From: Mytilus edulis | Taxonomy: Eukaryota > Mollusca > Bivalvia > Mytilida > Mytilidae | Direction of reading: 5' to 3' | Assembly: GCF_963676685.1 (NCBI RefSeq) | Contig: NC_092350.1 | Span: forward strand, 40,829,373-40,893,372 | Length of the DNA stretch: 64,000 nt | The notes under the pieces: model-generated | Database searches by the model: none | What the model was told of the DNA's origin: nothing | Seen by the model: only the letters and a program-made list of their open reading frames with translations | Shown: positions 33,885 through 47,931 of the stretch, piece by piece | Position numbering within the stretch: the stretch's first letter is position 1 | How the letters are laid out: every line of letters starts with the position of its first letter | Position numbers and translations under genes: made by a program

Positions 33885-36800
33885 CAGTTACTGACAGCTT
33901 GTTCAAAGCCAATAACAACTAATAAAAAAATCAAGCATCTAAGACTAAATTCTTACCAAGATTTCTGTAAATCAGTGTTGATTGAGACCCACTGGAAAGA
34001 AATGCACCACTATTATTCTGTGTAACAGATTGTCATTGTTGCGTCAACCAGATTGATTTCTTGTTTTACTTCATTTGAATTTTAAAAGTGTAAGAAAAAT
34101 TGATTTCTTGTCCAAAAATACCGTGTGTTGCACTTATAAACATTTCTTCCTGTTTTTAAAACATGCTAAATATTTATAATTACATGATTGTGTAAATTAA
34201 CATTCAAACATTAGATGAATTGCATTTATTTCAAACGTGCCAGAAAACATGCTCATATACGAATAAGCTGACAATAATTCAAGTGAAACAGGGATGGGGA
34301 TATAAAGTACTGTAAAAGAAAAGTTAGAGTATCTATACTAATAAACGAGAAGACCTAATTTTGTGTGTCGCTTCTCTTCCTTCTACAATGAATTAATCAT
34401 CATGCCTCTGTGTTCTATATAGGTATAGTCGCATTTGTCATCTTTTCTTATGATTATTCAGTTTGTGTTATTTTGGGAGGAAAACGAAAATAAAGGTGTC
34501 AGACCACCAATTAAAAATCCCTATCTGTTCAACCGAATCTTGCAATTTTCACAGCTATCTAAATATTTTACCTTAAGTTTAACTTCAAGGAAACCAGGTA
34601 TATCCTGAATTGTACATGTATCACCTTTCTACATGCCAATTTTCAACCAATGTTTAAAGTCTTATATGAAATTTCTGATCTTGAAAACACAGGTACTACC
34701 ATAATAACTCCCTGTTTTCTTGAAATCTTAAATTAGTGTACTATGTAGCGCATTAATCCTGAATTTTTAACGCAAACTCATAGACAAGTGAATTTTGACT
34801 CAAAATGGTTTAAATATATTTCCCTTTCACCAGAAGTTTCATTTCTGCATATTTGTTGGTTAGTTTAAGTAAACAATGACATCAAAAGTACTATTTTGTG
34901 TCAGAGTTCAATATACTGTCGAGACCGCACTGTTTTTCTGTAGAAATAGTGGTGAGCAACAGTGGTCAACAGTTTTCACACTTGTTTTAACTGGTCGGCA
35001 GATATCCAAACTCAAACACCTGATTTTCGTTTTGAAGGTCGTCTTCATGACTTTTCATATTCATTTTCAAAATCCTGTAGCATTTCTTCAATTTTAGCAA
35101 ACAAGTTCTTTCTCCTAGAAGATACATACTTTCCGTCAGATTTACCGTTGTCCCATTGAAAAGTCGCCGGTTGAAATTTTAACATTGCAAAATCTGGTCA
35201 AAGGGACGTAATTCGTACAAAACGTCGCAATATTTCGCGGAATCCGCTAGACGGCGTTCATTTACTGTTACTTGACCTTAATATGAATACTTAAACATGT
35301 ACATCTTATTATAATTTATGTATTTTTACTTATGTGAATTATTCTTTATTTGTAGAGAATCGATTGTTAGCGACCATATGATTTTTATAAAAGAATAAAA
35401 GATAGATACATGGTTAACTCGCATACTCATCTCTTCGCCCTAAGTTAAACTTTATGTGATTCGTACATAAGGGTTAAAAACGTATATAAAAAACTTCATT
35501 TGACTGCGAAACCATATTAGGTTTAAAGAAAAATAATTGACTTTGTTCTGTTATTCAAGAATAAACATAAAAGTCTCAAATTATATATTGAATTTTGGGG
35601 ATGAAAACTATTTTTGTCTGAGATAATGTGCAACTTTTTGCACAATCTATACTCCAATTATAAACTTTGTATGCCTTTATTTATTAAATTAACTGAATGA
35701 AATTAGCTCACATGGTTGACTGTCAAAAAAAAAAATTGTTATTTTATTTTTGAATTGTAACGTTCATCTGAATGACGTCATCAAAACTTATGCTGTGTGT
35801 GACGTTTATGCGTATAAAAGTGGCAGGTACTTGATATTACTGGAAACGTTTTGCAGTAAAACCATTGAGTTTTTACCGATTTTTACAATGTGAAGTGTTA
35901 CAGATCGAATATCATTCGATAATTTGTTTAATAGTTTTTTGTTTATTAATTTATTCAATAAAACTGTTAGTTTTTTAGAAGGTAAGCTCTGCAAATATAG
36001 TCGGTATATAGAATCCGGGAATATCTCTTTTTAAATGCACTATTTTACCCCTCATATTTCTTGAGAAATTTAGCCATCTGGGGTTGGCTTAAACATGGGT
36101 TGACTTCACTAGTTTTAAAAACAACAAATATTTAAACTTATAATGAATAATTTTGACAATGCCGGTCTTCTAAAATAATTTCTGCGAAAACCAAATAAAC
36201 TTGACCCGGATTTTTGTATTTATCATTTTAATACTTAATTATGGCATACAATCTGCATACTCCGCCTTATGTGTCCATGTGTCTCACTTTGTTGTCAATT
36301 CAATATCAGAATACATATTCAATTTTGAGTTAAGATCGTGTTTTGATTTACCCATCACTTACTGCGTATTTTTGGATTTATTTTTGTCCTTTGTTACTGT
36401 GTTTTTTCTGTTTTTTTTTGTTTTTTTTGGTGCTTGGTCAAATTTTGACAAGTCAAGCTCTTTTTAAAAGTTTTTTTTTCTATCTGTTCTAATATTAAAC
36501 TGGTACCCGACATGTCATGATCTTCTCATTTTAAATGTTTCACATTGAATTATATAGTGACCAATCATGCACACAAAAAGAGAGGTAAAAGATACCAAAG
36601 AGATATTCAAACTCAAAAGTCAATATCATGGCAAAAAAATAATACTGACCAAAAGACAAGTTAAATTTACACAGGCAGAAAAGAATACTAAAGACTGAGC
36701 AACATCAACCCAACCAAAAACTGGGGGAGATCATATATATATATAACTATTGTATAAGGCAGTACGACGACCCGTAGTTTATAGCCTTGTCCCGATGACT

Positions 36801-39069
36801 TTGGTGGCTATAATTAAGTGACTCATTTGTTACCATACGTACAGCTATCATGACTTATTATAAGGAACTCTTTCATAAATAATAGTGGTGCCAAAAGAAA
36901 ATTCTGAATTGTTTATTTTAACAACCATTATTGTTAAAAAAAAAAACCAGCTAAAGAATAAAACAATATATAGACACGGACGGCAGTGCATAATTCTCCA
37001 TACATAAATTACATACATTTGTACAAGCTAATACTAGTACTGACAATTCAAACCCAACACACGCAATTGATATACGAACTTGTTTATATACAGAAGTTAG
37101 CATGCAGATCAGTCCATCTGATCCATTAAAATTATTACATTATTGTCGTATTTTGAACCGTTTTTTTTTTTCGTTACTAAGAAAGGCTAAACAAGACTGC
37201 AATCTAGCTACTTCGTATGACTAAATATGAAAAAGATTAAGATATAATCAAATAGAGCTAAGGAAAAAAGATGAAAATATAATAACATATAATGAGGCAT
37301 CTCTTGTAATTCCAGTGTTTTTAAATGTTTCCGTTTGGTTTAAAAATCAAATTTTCAACTTGAAAATAAAGGGTCGTCTAAATTTGCGTATTATTCACAC
37401 AAGTCCAATCTTCTATCTAACTATGGATAGGATATGAATGACTACATTTTAACCCGGGACCATTTATCTGTGTCAGTCAACAGCGATGTTTTCCACTCAT
37501 GTCTGAGAGTTGTTCATTGTCCCAGTCCAGTCGTTGGTTTTGTTTTTATTGTCTAAGCGGTTGTGTTCGTTAATATCAGACTTCTAAATTTTAATTTAGG
37601 AAGTGAATGGTATAACAAATATGTGTAGCCTCCAATAATTTATTTGCAGTCAATTTATACTTTTGCTTTTAGAGTTTGATATATCGTATAATGCATATTT
37701 CCGACTATTTTTTTTTTTAGACTGTAAGTTGACCTCTATATATCTTTGTACATTTGTTTGTGTACTGGAGTTAAAGTCTCATTTTCACTGAGTCTGGCAT
37801 GCATGGATCTCTTTTTAAAATTTAGAGAAGGGCTTCTAATGTAAGCTTCGACCAGTTCGTGATTATATTTGTGCATTTATTAAAATCAAATTCATTACTT
37901 GAAAAATTAATCTCAGTAAAAAGGAAAGTACGTTGTCCGTTATTATGATTGGAGTAAACTATTGGTACCAACATTTACCTCTTTTATTTCAAACTTCAAA
38001 CTAACTGTGTACATGTATACTAGTAATTAGACACTATACATCCTAATGTAGGAATCAATGAAGGAAAATAGTTCAAGCATTTAGGGCTATATCGATTTTA
38101 ACGAAATTCCTAAATAAACCCTTGCCAAAAGAATGTGTATTTACGATGAGATAGTTTCTCCTCATTTTCTGCCGAAATCACACCCATGAAAAAGGGGTTC
38201 ATATCAGATTTTCGATGTCAATGATCGCAACAAGAAACATAAAATTATTTAGCGACAGGCCCCATTTAATGACAAAACTGAGGTTAGGTCAGACATTTAT
38301 TTAGCACAGCAAAGTATTTCTTTAAACTGTACCTTTAATTGTACACTTTTTAGAAATAGTATCTGGAAAAAAATCGGCTTAATCTATAAAAAGGTCAAGA
38401 CAGTTTGAACCACAGGTATTAATACATTAAATTTAGACACCAAGTGCTTCATAAATAAATATTTAGTGAAATCATGAAAATTTGCATGCCGTTGACATGT
38501 AAAACCTTAATTGACTTGAATTATAGAATACCAAAAAATAAAATAATTTTAGGCTATATAAAAAAAAGAAGCAAAATGAATGCTAAATATTTTCAACTAC
38601 ATGTACTGGTCTAGTCAGAAAAGTGACATTCTTCAAAACCAAACCGGCAAATCAAAATGAAAGATAAGTCACACAATTGTAATGTTAAAGCAAACTTATT
38701 TCAGATTATACATCAGAAAAAAGATAAGTTAGTGTTGTGTATTCGTGAAATATTTGCCGCTGAACTATTTATTACTCAATAAGTTGAGACTTATATGATG
38801 GTTGAATTATAACAATGCTATATACTGGTATCCCTAATTTTGTGGTGATATGCAAAGATCTGCAAAGTGTTCAGTCGAACTCTTCATCGATGGTGCTTAA
38901 GAAAAAAACAGACCCGCGCCAAGTATGAAGAAACTGAGAACACTGCTCGTTTTTTTTAATCATTCGATGATATTAAATCTTACATTTGATGATGCTTTAT
39001 AGAGGGCCTAAAGAGAGGGGGTAGGCTCTTACCACAGAGTATAAACATACAATTGATTTTGGTATTTGT
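33885..39069. other. No gene seen
   Basis: Five kilobases of AT-rich DNA with only short frames and homopolymer runs (for example T runs near 36410 and 37161). I see no exon with matched splice sites and no strong repeat structure. Confidence 0.5.
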
Positions 39070-40204
39070 CAGGGGCGTAGCTAGAAAGAAACGATGTGCA
39101 AGCACCTTCCGAAAAATTTTTGGGACCCTTTTATGCAGGAAAATGTTTTTTTTTCGGTTTTCGGTCATAAGAAAGTTGAAAGAGGAGCTACATGTAGATA
39201 GGACTTATAAACAATTTATGAATGTAAAACTATTCATAAATCTTCTGAATAAAGTAAATCATGGTTAATTGAAAACATATAAACTACACATTTTTCTGAT
39301 ACAGAATTTACTCAAAATTGTCCAAAATCTGCTCTTCGGGTCTAGGCAGAAACGAGCTTCTCTATTTTTTTGTCAATATTCACACTGAAATCTCGATTAA
39401 TAAGCAGTAATGCTAGCGATGATAAACTGTCATATTGTTCATTGTTGATCGTACATTTGATTTCAACAGACGTAGTGACACTGATCGTGACTGATACATC
39501 TCCACGGTAGCACTCGCGAGATGTTATAAGCCAGTGTTCGTGTTTGCCATCGAGCGACCTCTCAATTGAATTCGTCAAAATTACATACCAGGTCAGTTTC
39601 GTATGTCATGTATGTCTCAGACAATGTTGAGATTTGTTCGTTTGTTATATTTCCTACAACACGAGGAAGCAGATACGCCGTGACACAAAGGAGCGATTTT
39701 CTGATAATACCAGACGCGACTCCACTATCCTGTTCCATTATCATATGGTCTGTAAACGCAAAATATAATGAGACTTTCCAATACTGTTTTGGCGTGTTAG
39801 CAGGATGAGTGGCTCTGGTAGTCCCTAACCCATCGCCGTGGCATAATTTCAACGATATCGAAGGGTTTAAAGCTAATGCCGATTGGTACATCTCATTCCA
39901 AACAGTTAAACCGTACTCTGTAAAATGTGCTCCGAAACTACACGTATTGAGTATAACAAATCCAAATCTTGTAAAAGATCTACAAGTTACAGTGTCCGAT
40001 TTTGTCATGCATGATCTCCAATATAACTTCTATTTTGAAACCAAATGCCGTTATTTAATGACATTTCATCAATCCAAAAAGTGACAACATATGTGTTTCC
40101 TTTAAAATTTAATTTATAAATTTTTAATTTTGCAATATTTTTTTTTGCATGCCGAACCGATGTGCACGCAACTGCGTGTTGGCGTATAGGGAGCTACGCG
40201 CCTG
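39070..40204. mobile_element. Degenerate hAT transposon
   Basis: Ends CAGGGGCGTAGCT (39070) and, inverted, CAGGCGCGTAGCT (complement of 40192-40204) match at 12 of 13 positions and have the hAT-style CAGGGGCG start. CGATGTGCA-type words lie just inside both ends. Within it, the minus strand carries a transposase remnant. Flanks share TTTGT on both sides, but the usual 8-bp duplication is not intact. Confidence 0.7.
39342..40008 (-). pseudogene. hAT transposase C-terminal region, frameshifted
   Basis: The minus strand reads HPANTPKQYWKVSLYFAFTD then HMIMEQDSGV, resembling the conserved (A)NTPE.Y.R.S...PF.DH.I.EL segment of hAT transposases of the zinc-finger/THAP-associated group. It continues YLLPRVVGNITNEQIS and YETDLVCNFDEF, a usual continuation in this group. 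A second frame (39578-39342) ends YDSLSSLALLLINRDFSVNI, matching the C-terminal hAT dimerisation motif (R.(S/N)LALL.IHRD). The two frames are offset by one near 39575, and the zinc-finger and catalytic N-terminal parts are missing. It is a dead, internally deleted copy. Confidence 0.75.
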
Positions 40205-41903
40205 TTTGTAGAACACTGTATACACTTAAGTATCGCATGAAAAAGTTTCACGAAAGTTGTGAGGGGAAAATGCATCAGTTTGAATAGTTCTTATGGTGCG
40301 AGTTACACCATGTTCCCCTAACTACACGAAAGAAGGCGAAATAAAATTGCCATTTAACGATGAACGAACAATTAAAACTTTCTTGCACATTGATCTTTTT
40401 ACCGATTTCACAAATTACGATGAATAACGACAACCTTTTTCACGGCTGCACGTGGAAAAAAAATGTCAAAACATGTTGCACGAAAATAACCCTTTACATG
40501 TACCACCCTTTATATCAAAATACAGAAATTGAGCTATAGTTTCACCAATATATCTTCATTGATGATGATATTCATCATGCTATAAGAATCTTCATTTATT
40601 TCCATATTGTCGGGTGTTTTAAAAAGAATTAAAAAAAAAAACAAACTTCGAATTCTGAATTGATTCAGATCGATTATTCCCCTTTTCGGTGTAAAAATGC
40701 AGGGAAAGAAATAATCGACATTTTGATAGTTTCTGACTAGAGATAAACACATTAAAGATGTAAAATAATGTTTTTTTTATCACATTTTCATACTTGAGTT
40801 GTTCACGAATCTTTAAAGAATCACCATGCATACGAAGAGAAAAAAAGGGGGGATACTCTGACGTTTGACTATGTGAGGGTTTTCGTAACCAAGTGTTCAT
40901 TTCTAAACATATGTGTGCCATATCTGCCGATTGCAAATAATATTATCTTGCTTCTTTCCTTAAATTTGAATATCATAGGGTCTTTACGACTTTTAGATTA
41001 CCAAGGTTTAGCATAGTGAAATAACGTGATGACGAACGGCATAACAGTATTTCTATTAAAAACAAAATGATTCTCCTGATAGGGGAAACACTTTTTAAAA
41101 CAAGCACTAGTGCATGGTAGTATGTAGCCCCTTCTATCAAACTCATGTTTTATGAGAAATATTTATCTATTCAGCCGTATTAAAGTTTTTTCAATGTTTT
41201 TTTATTTAAAAACATTTTTAATTAATTCACTGAATTATAAGGATCAGTTACGTTTGAATGGGTCTTTTTTAAAACTATATCAGCTATAAGATATAATTTC
41301 TAGAGCTATGTTCATTTTTTGAACGTGCATCTTTAATTCATTGCACTTTTTCCAGTACAAAACAGTAAATTATTATAGAAAAAAAACATTAAAAAAAGAA
41401 ATTTCCTTGAGATAAAGCTATTTGTTTATTCAATAAACTAAAGTTGTATGCATGTGAAAGCCTTGAGTTCAGTATAAGTATTATCTGCCTATTACATACA
41501 AATATGACTATTTCAAAGGTTTCAATGTCAAAGAAACTTATAATTTTTCATTCATTTCAAATTGTTTTCTCAAAATTAAAACAAAAGGCATTGCATATGT
41601 CACATTGAATTTAAACTAATAATCCTTATAACAATGCATACAATACTTCCTTGTAGGTTTCCATGATCCATAATAAATGTATAGACATATACATGCACAT
41701 CCTGCTGGTTTTCATATGATAATGCTGTACTAGATAATTATTTATTCCTATATTTGTCTTTTTTTATTTCACATGTATCATGCAAAGAATATTCCTATAT
41801 ATCCATGTAAAATGTTGTGAATTACAATATATATACCAGTAAGTACATGCAGGTACCACCTATGAAGTTTGAATTATAATTATCACTTAGTTCACATAAA
41901 TTC
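40205..41903. other. No gene seen
   Basis: AT-rich spacer between the hAT relic and the large foldback. The overlapping minus-strand frames at 40534-40936 show no family features. Confidence 0.5.
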
Positions 41904-41918
41904 ATGGGCGTCAAGTTG

Positions 41919-42130
41919 GTTACCTATTCCCTATTCCCTATTCGTTACCTATTCCCTATTCCCTATTCGTTGCCTATTCGTTACCTATTCCCTATTCCCT
42001 ATTCGTTGCCTATTCGTTACCTATTCCCTATTCCCTATTCGTTGCCTATTCGTTACCTATTCCCTATTCCCTATTCGTTACCTATTCGTTACCTATTCCC
42101 TATTCCCTATTCGTTACCTATTCGTTACTT
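41919..42130 (+). repeat. Terminal short tandem array, left arm
   Basis: About 36-bp higher-order units made of GTTACCTATTC, CCTATTC, CCTATTC and GTTGCCTATTC. The long plus-strand frames reading YSLFPIRYLF over and over are translations of this array, not a protein. Confidence 0.9.
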
Positions 42131-43018
42131 ATTTGATTTTTAATATCCTTCCCCCTTTTTAATTATGGCATGGAATAGTTTAATATGGCTGCCGTTACCA
42201 TGGAAACGGCACAATTGTGAAAAAAATCAGTTTTTGGTTTCTGGTAAACTGTTTGGATATGCTTCAACTCAGAATCATCATATTTTAAAACAATGTAGGT
42301 GCCCACTATATACAGGTGTTGGATGATTTTGGCGATCATTGGAACTACTATGTTGCCATGGAAACTACACCAAAATTTTCAAAATTCTAAAAATGCTCAA
42401 AACTTCATGAAACTTCACAGTAATGATGAGCAACATTGGAGTTGGAATTTCCAAAATAGGTCTTGTTACCATGGAAACAATGCAAAAAGGTCAAAAATTT
42501 CAAAAATAAGAATTTTCAGCAAACTGGATGAAACTTTACAGGAATGGTAACTGGCATAGGCAGAGTTGGATTTTGAAGTTAGAATTTTCAAAATGGCCGC
42601 CGTAACCATGGAAACAGCAAAAATATCAAAAATTCAAAATGTTCAAACTTAATGAAACTTTGCAAAAATGTTACTAGACATCTGTAGATGCTCTCTTTGA
42701 CTTTGGAATTGTCAAAATGGCTGCCGCTCACCTGGTAATAGGGGGAAGGGGTGCCTTCCGTTATTGCTAGCAATTACAAATCTAGTTGTTAATAGTCTTA
42801 CATATGGTAATAGTTCTGAATTGGTTGAGGTAAAATGATCTTTTTATGACCTATTTATATGTGTTTGTGCTCAACCGATCCTTTTACTTCATGTTCGATA
42901 CGCATTTGTTCCTTACTTGTTTTTATACGTTCTACCTTTTAACTGCTTTATGTCCGTATGTTTGAAGATGGATCTTGGTTCGACGGGATGAAATCACCGT
43001 GTTAGCGCTTGCGTAAAA

Positions 43019-43335
43019 ACGAAGATGTGGTATGATTGCCAATGAGACAACACTCCACATTAGACCAAAATGACACAGAAATTATCAACTATAGTTCACT
43101 GTACGGCCTTCAACAATGAGCATAGCCCAAACCGTGTAGTCACCTATAAAAGGCCCACACATGACAACCTCATACAATTCAAACAACAAAACTGACGGCC
43201 GTATTTCATATACAAAAAAATAAACGGAAATATGTTACACAAAAACAAACGATAACTACTTAATTTCAGGCTCTTGTCTAGGGACAGGCACATACTTACA
43301 TAATGTGGTAGAGTTAAACATGTAAGCAGGGTGTA
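43019..43335 (+). repeat. GATGTGG-family repeat in left arm
   Basis: GATGTGGTATGATTGCCAAT, CAACACTCCACATTAGACCA, CACTGTACGGCCTTCAACAA and GGGACAGGCACATACTTACA in family order. It is mirrored in the right arm at 46.72-47.04 kb, so it was captured before the palindrome formed. Confidence 0.8.
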
Positions 43336-43439
43336 CATCGTTTCGGAGCATGCTATTACCTTGTTTAATTCGTTCCATCACTCGCTTATAATTCGCTTAT
43401 AATACGTGTATCTTACGTTGCACCTTTTAAAACATGATT

Positions 43440-45725
43440 TTCAATTGTTTTGTTGTCTCTGGTGGAAGATTTGGGCTCTTAGAGGTGATATAACTCTATA
43501 AGTGCATTTGTATCCGTTCCAGCGGTCGGATAATACCCTGTTAAATATTCGTTACTAATTCGCTTTTAAAAAGTTTGTTGTACGTTGCACCTTTTAGAAA
43601 AGGATTTCCAATTGTGTTCATATCTCTGGTGGTAATAATGTGTTCTTAGAGATGAAATATCCCTATAAGCGCATATGTAGTCGTTCCAGCGATCGGTTAA
43701 TACCTTGTTACCTATTCGTTACCTATTCGCTTATAATACATTTTTTTATACGTTGCACCTGTTAGAAAAGGATTTTCAATTATGTCCAGGTCTCAGGTGG
43801 TAACAATGTGTTCTTAGAGATGAAATGACCCTATTAGCGCGCATGTACCCGTTCCAGCGCTCGGTTAATACCCTGTTACCTATTCGTTACCTATTCGTTA
43901 CCTATTCGCTTATAATACATTTTTTTATACGTTTCACCTGTTAGAAAAGGATTTTCAATTATGCCCATGTCTCAGGTGGTAACAATGTGTTCTTAGAGAT
44001 GAAATTACCCTATTAGCGCGCATGTACCCGTTCAAGCGCTCGGTTAATACCCTGTTACCTATTCGTTACATATTCGTTACCTATTCACTTATAGTACGTT
44101 TGTTGTACGTTGCACCTTTTAGAAAAGGATTTTCAATTAAATTCATATCTCTGGTGGTAATAATGTGTTCTTATAGATGAAATACCCCTATTAGCGCGTA
44201 TGTACCCGTTCTAGCGCTCAGTTAATATCCTGCTACTTATTCCTTCCTTATTTGCTTTAAATGCACGAGGTATACGTTGCACCTTGAAATAAATCGTTTT
44301 TTAATTGTGTTTATGTCTCTGGTGGTAACATTGTGTTCTTAGAGATGAAATTACCCTATTAGAGTGCATGTACCCATTCAAGCGCTCGGTTAATACCCTG
44401 TTACCTATTCGTTACCTATTCGTTACCTATTCGTTACCTATTCACTTATAGTACGTTTGTTGTACGTTGCACCTTTTAGAAAAGGATTTTTAATTAAATT
44501 CATATCTCTGGTGGTAATAATGTGTTCTTATAGATGAAATACCCCTATTAGCGCGCATGTTCCCGTTCCAGCGCTTGGTTAATACCCTGTTACCTATTCG
44601 TTACCTATTCGTTACCTATTCACTTATAGTACGTTTGTTGTACGTTGTACCTTTTAGAAAAGGATTTTCAATTAAATTCATATCTCTGGTGGTAATAATG
44701 TGTTCTTATAGATGAAATACCCCTATTAGCGCGCATGTTCCCGTTCCAGCGCTTGGTTAATACCCTGTTACCTATTCGTTACCTATTCGTTACCTATTCA
44801 CTTATAGTACGTTTGTTGTACGTTGTAACTTTTAGAAAAGGATTTTCAATTATGTCCAGGTCTCAGGTGGTAATAATGTGTTCTTATAGATGAAATACCC
44901 CTATTAGCGCGTATGTACCCGTTCCAGCGCTCGGTAAATAACCTGTTACCTATTCGTTACCTATTCGCTTTTAATACGCGGGGTATACGGTGCACCTTGA
45001 AATAAATCGTTTTTTAATTGTGTTCAGGTCTCTGGTGGTAAGAATGTGTTCTTAGAGATAAAAAGACCCTATTACCGCGCATGTACCCGTTCCCGCGCTC
45101 GGTTAATACCCTGTTACCTATTCGTTACATATTCGCTTATAATACATTTTTTTATACGTTTCACCTGTTAGAAAAGGATTTTCAATTATGCCCATGTCTC
45201 AGGTGGTAACAATGTGTTCTAAGAGATGAAATTACCCTATTAGCGCGCATGTACCCGTTCAAGCGCTCGGTTAATACCCTGTTACCTATTCGTTACCTAT
45301 TCACTTATAGTACGTTTGTTGTACGTTGCACCTTTTAGAAAAGGATTTTCAATTAAATTCATATCTCTGGTGGTAATAATGTGTTCTTATAGATGAAATA
45401 CCCCTATTAGCGCGCATGTTCCCGTTCCAGCGCTTGGTTAATACCCTGTTACCTATTCGTTACCTATTCGTTACCTATTCACTTATAGTACGTTTGTTGT
45501 ACGTTGTACCTTTTAGAAAAGGATTTTCAATTAAATTCATATCTCTGGTGGTAATAATGTGTTCTTATAGATGAAATACCCCTATTAGCGCGTATGTACC
45601 CGTTCAAGCGCTCAGTTAATACCCTGCTACTTATTCGTTCCTTATTTGCTTTAAATGCACGATCTATACGTTGCACCTTGAAATAAATCGTTTTTTAATT
45701 GTGTTCATGTCTCTGGTGGTAACTA
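43440..45725 (+). repeat. 173-bp satellite array, left arm
   Basis: About 14 units, counted by the CTC(T/A)GGTGGTAA phrase between 43457 and 45711, at roughly 160-195 bp spacing. Each unit contains CCTGTTACCTATTCGTTACC, GTTGTACGTTGCACCTTTTA, GAAAAGGATTTTCAATT, and AGCGCTCGGTTAATACC. The number of GTTACCTATTC words per unit varies from one to four. Two unit subtypes alternate: one with AAAAGGATTTTCAATT, one with AAATAAATCGTTTTTTAATT. Confidence 0.85.
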
Positions 45726-45726
45726 A

Positions 45727-46700
45727 GAACACATTGTTACCACCAGAGACGTGGACACAATTGAAAATCCTTTTCTAAAAGGTGCAATGTACAACAAACG
45801 TATTTTAAGTGAATAGGTAACGAATAGGTAACGAATAGGTAACAGGGTATTAACCGAGCGCTGGAACGGGTTCATGCACTCTAATAGGGTAATTTCATCT
45901 CTAAGAACACAATGTTACCACCAGAGACATAAACACAATTAAAAAACGATTTATTCCAAGGTGCAACGTATACCTCGTGCATTTAAAGCAAATAAGGAAC
46001 GAATAAGTAGCAGGATATTAACTGAGCGCTAGAACGGGTACATACGCGCTAATAGGGGTATTTCATCTATAAGAAAACATTATTACCACCAGAGATATGA
46101 ATTTAATTGAAAATCCTTTTCTAAAAGGTGCAACGTACAACAAACGTACTATAAGTGAATAGGTAACGAATAGGTAACGAATAGGTAACAGGGTATTAAC
46201 CGAGCGCTGGAACGGGTACATGCGCGCTTATATGGTCATTTCATCTCTAAGAACACATTGTACCACCAGAGACATGAACACAATTAAAAAACGATTTATT
46301 TCAAGGTGCAACGTATACCTCGTGCATTAAAAGCAAATAAGGAACGAATAAGTAACAGGGTATTATCCGAGCGCTGGAACGAGTACATATGCGCTAATAG
46401 GGGTATTTCATCTATAAGAACACATTAGTACCACCACAGATATGAACTTAATTGAAAATTCTTTTCTAAAAGGTGCAGCGTACAACAAACTTTTTAAAAG
46501 CGAATAAGTAACGAATATTTAACAGGGTATTATCCGAGCGCTGGAACGGATACAAATGCACTTATAGAGTTATATCATCTCTAAGAGCCCAAATCTTCAA
46601 CCAGAGACAACAAAACAATTGAAAATGATGTTTTAAAAGGTGCAACGTAAGATACTAGTACTCGTATTATAAGCGAATTATAAGCGAGTGATGGAACGAA
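45727..46700 (-). repeat. 173-bp satellite array, right arm
   Basis: About six units in the opposite orientation to the left array, marked by TTACCACCAGAG between 45737 and about 46600 (the last diverged). The same two subtypes are present. Confidence 0.85.
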
Positions 46701-46717
46701 TTAAACAAGGTTATAGC

Positions 46718-47043
46718 ATGCTCCGAAACGATGTACACCCTGCTTACATGTTTAACTCCAGCACATTATGTTAGTTTGTGCCTGTCCCTAGACAAGAGCC
46801 TGAATTTAAGTAGTTATCGTTTGTTTTTGTGTTACATATTTCCGTTTATTTTTGTATATGAAATACGGCCGTCAGTTTTGTTGTTTGAATTGTATGAGGT
46901 TGTCATGTCTGGGCCTTTTATGGGTGACTACACGGTTTGGGCTATGGTCATTGTTGAAGGCCGTACAGTGAACTATAGTTGATAATTTCTGTGTCATTTT
47001 GGTCTAATGTGGAGTGTTGTCTCATTGGCAATCATACCACATC
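46718..47043 (-). repeat. GATGTGG-family repeat in right arm
   Basis: Reverse-complement partner of 43019-43335. The 83-codon plus-strand frame at 46731-46982 lies wholly inside it. Confidence 0.8.
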
Positions 47044-47931
47044 TTCTTTTTTATGCAAGCGCTAACACGGTTATTTCATCCCGTCGAACCAAGATCCATC
47101 TTCAAACATACGGACATAAAGCAGTTAAAAGGTAGAACGTATAAAAAACAAGTAAGGAACAAATGCGTATCAAACATGAAGTAACAGGATCGGTTGAGCA
47201 CAAACACATATACATAGGTCATAAAAAGATCATTTTACCTCAACAAATTTAGAACTATTACCATATGTAAGAGTATTAACAACTAGATTTGTAATTGCTA
47301 GCAATAACGGATGGCACCCTTCCCCCTATTACCAGGTGAGCGGCAGCCATTTTGACAATTCCAAAGTCAGAGAGAGCATCTACAGATGTCTAGTAACATT
47401 TTTGCAAAGTTTCATTAAGTTTGAACATTTTGAAATTTTTGATATGTTTGCTGTTTCCATGGTTACGGCGGCCATTTTGAAAATTCTAACTTCAAAATCC
47501 AACTCTGCCTATGCCAGTTACCATTCCTGGAAAGTTTCATCCAGTTTACTCAAAATTCTTATTTTTGAAATTTTTGACCTTTTTGCATTGTTTCCATGGT
47601 AACAAGACCTATTTTGGAAATTCCAAATCCAAATGCCACATCTACCAATGTTGCTCATCATTACTGTGAAGTTTTGAGAATTTTGAAAATTTTGGTGTAG
47701 TTTCCATGGCAACATAGTAGTTCCAATGATCGCCAAAATCATCCAACACCTGTATATAGTGGGCACCTACAATGTTTTAAAATATGACGATTCTGAGTTG
47801 AAGCATATTCAAACAGTTCACCAAAAACCAAAAACTGATTTTTTTCACAATTGTGCCGTTTCCATGGTAACGGCAGCCATATTAAACTATTCCATGCCAT
47901 AATTAAAAAGGGGGAAGGATATTAAAAGTCA

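Noticed and set aside
34876..36467. Several 60-90 codon frames in the 34.9-36.5 kb spacer
   Set aside because: Phenylalanine-, isoleucine- and valine-rich products typical of random AT-rich DNA. No splice partners or motifs.
41869..42162. Long plus-strand frames of YSLFPIRYLFVT repeats, and similar minus-strand frames at 47.90-48.31 kb
   Set aside because: They are translations of the GTTACCTATTC short tandem array in several frames at once. There is no start context or domain.
43700..45850. I-SceI-like string (CCTGTTACCTATTC resembles part of the homing endonuclease site)
   Set aside because: Only a partial match, repeated because the satellite unit repeats. No homing endonuclease gene is present.
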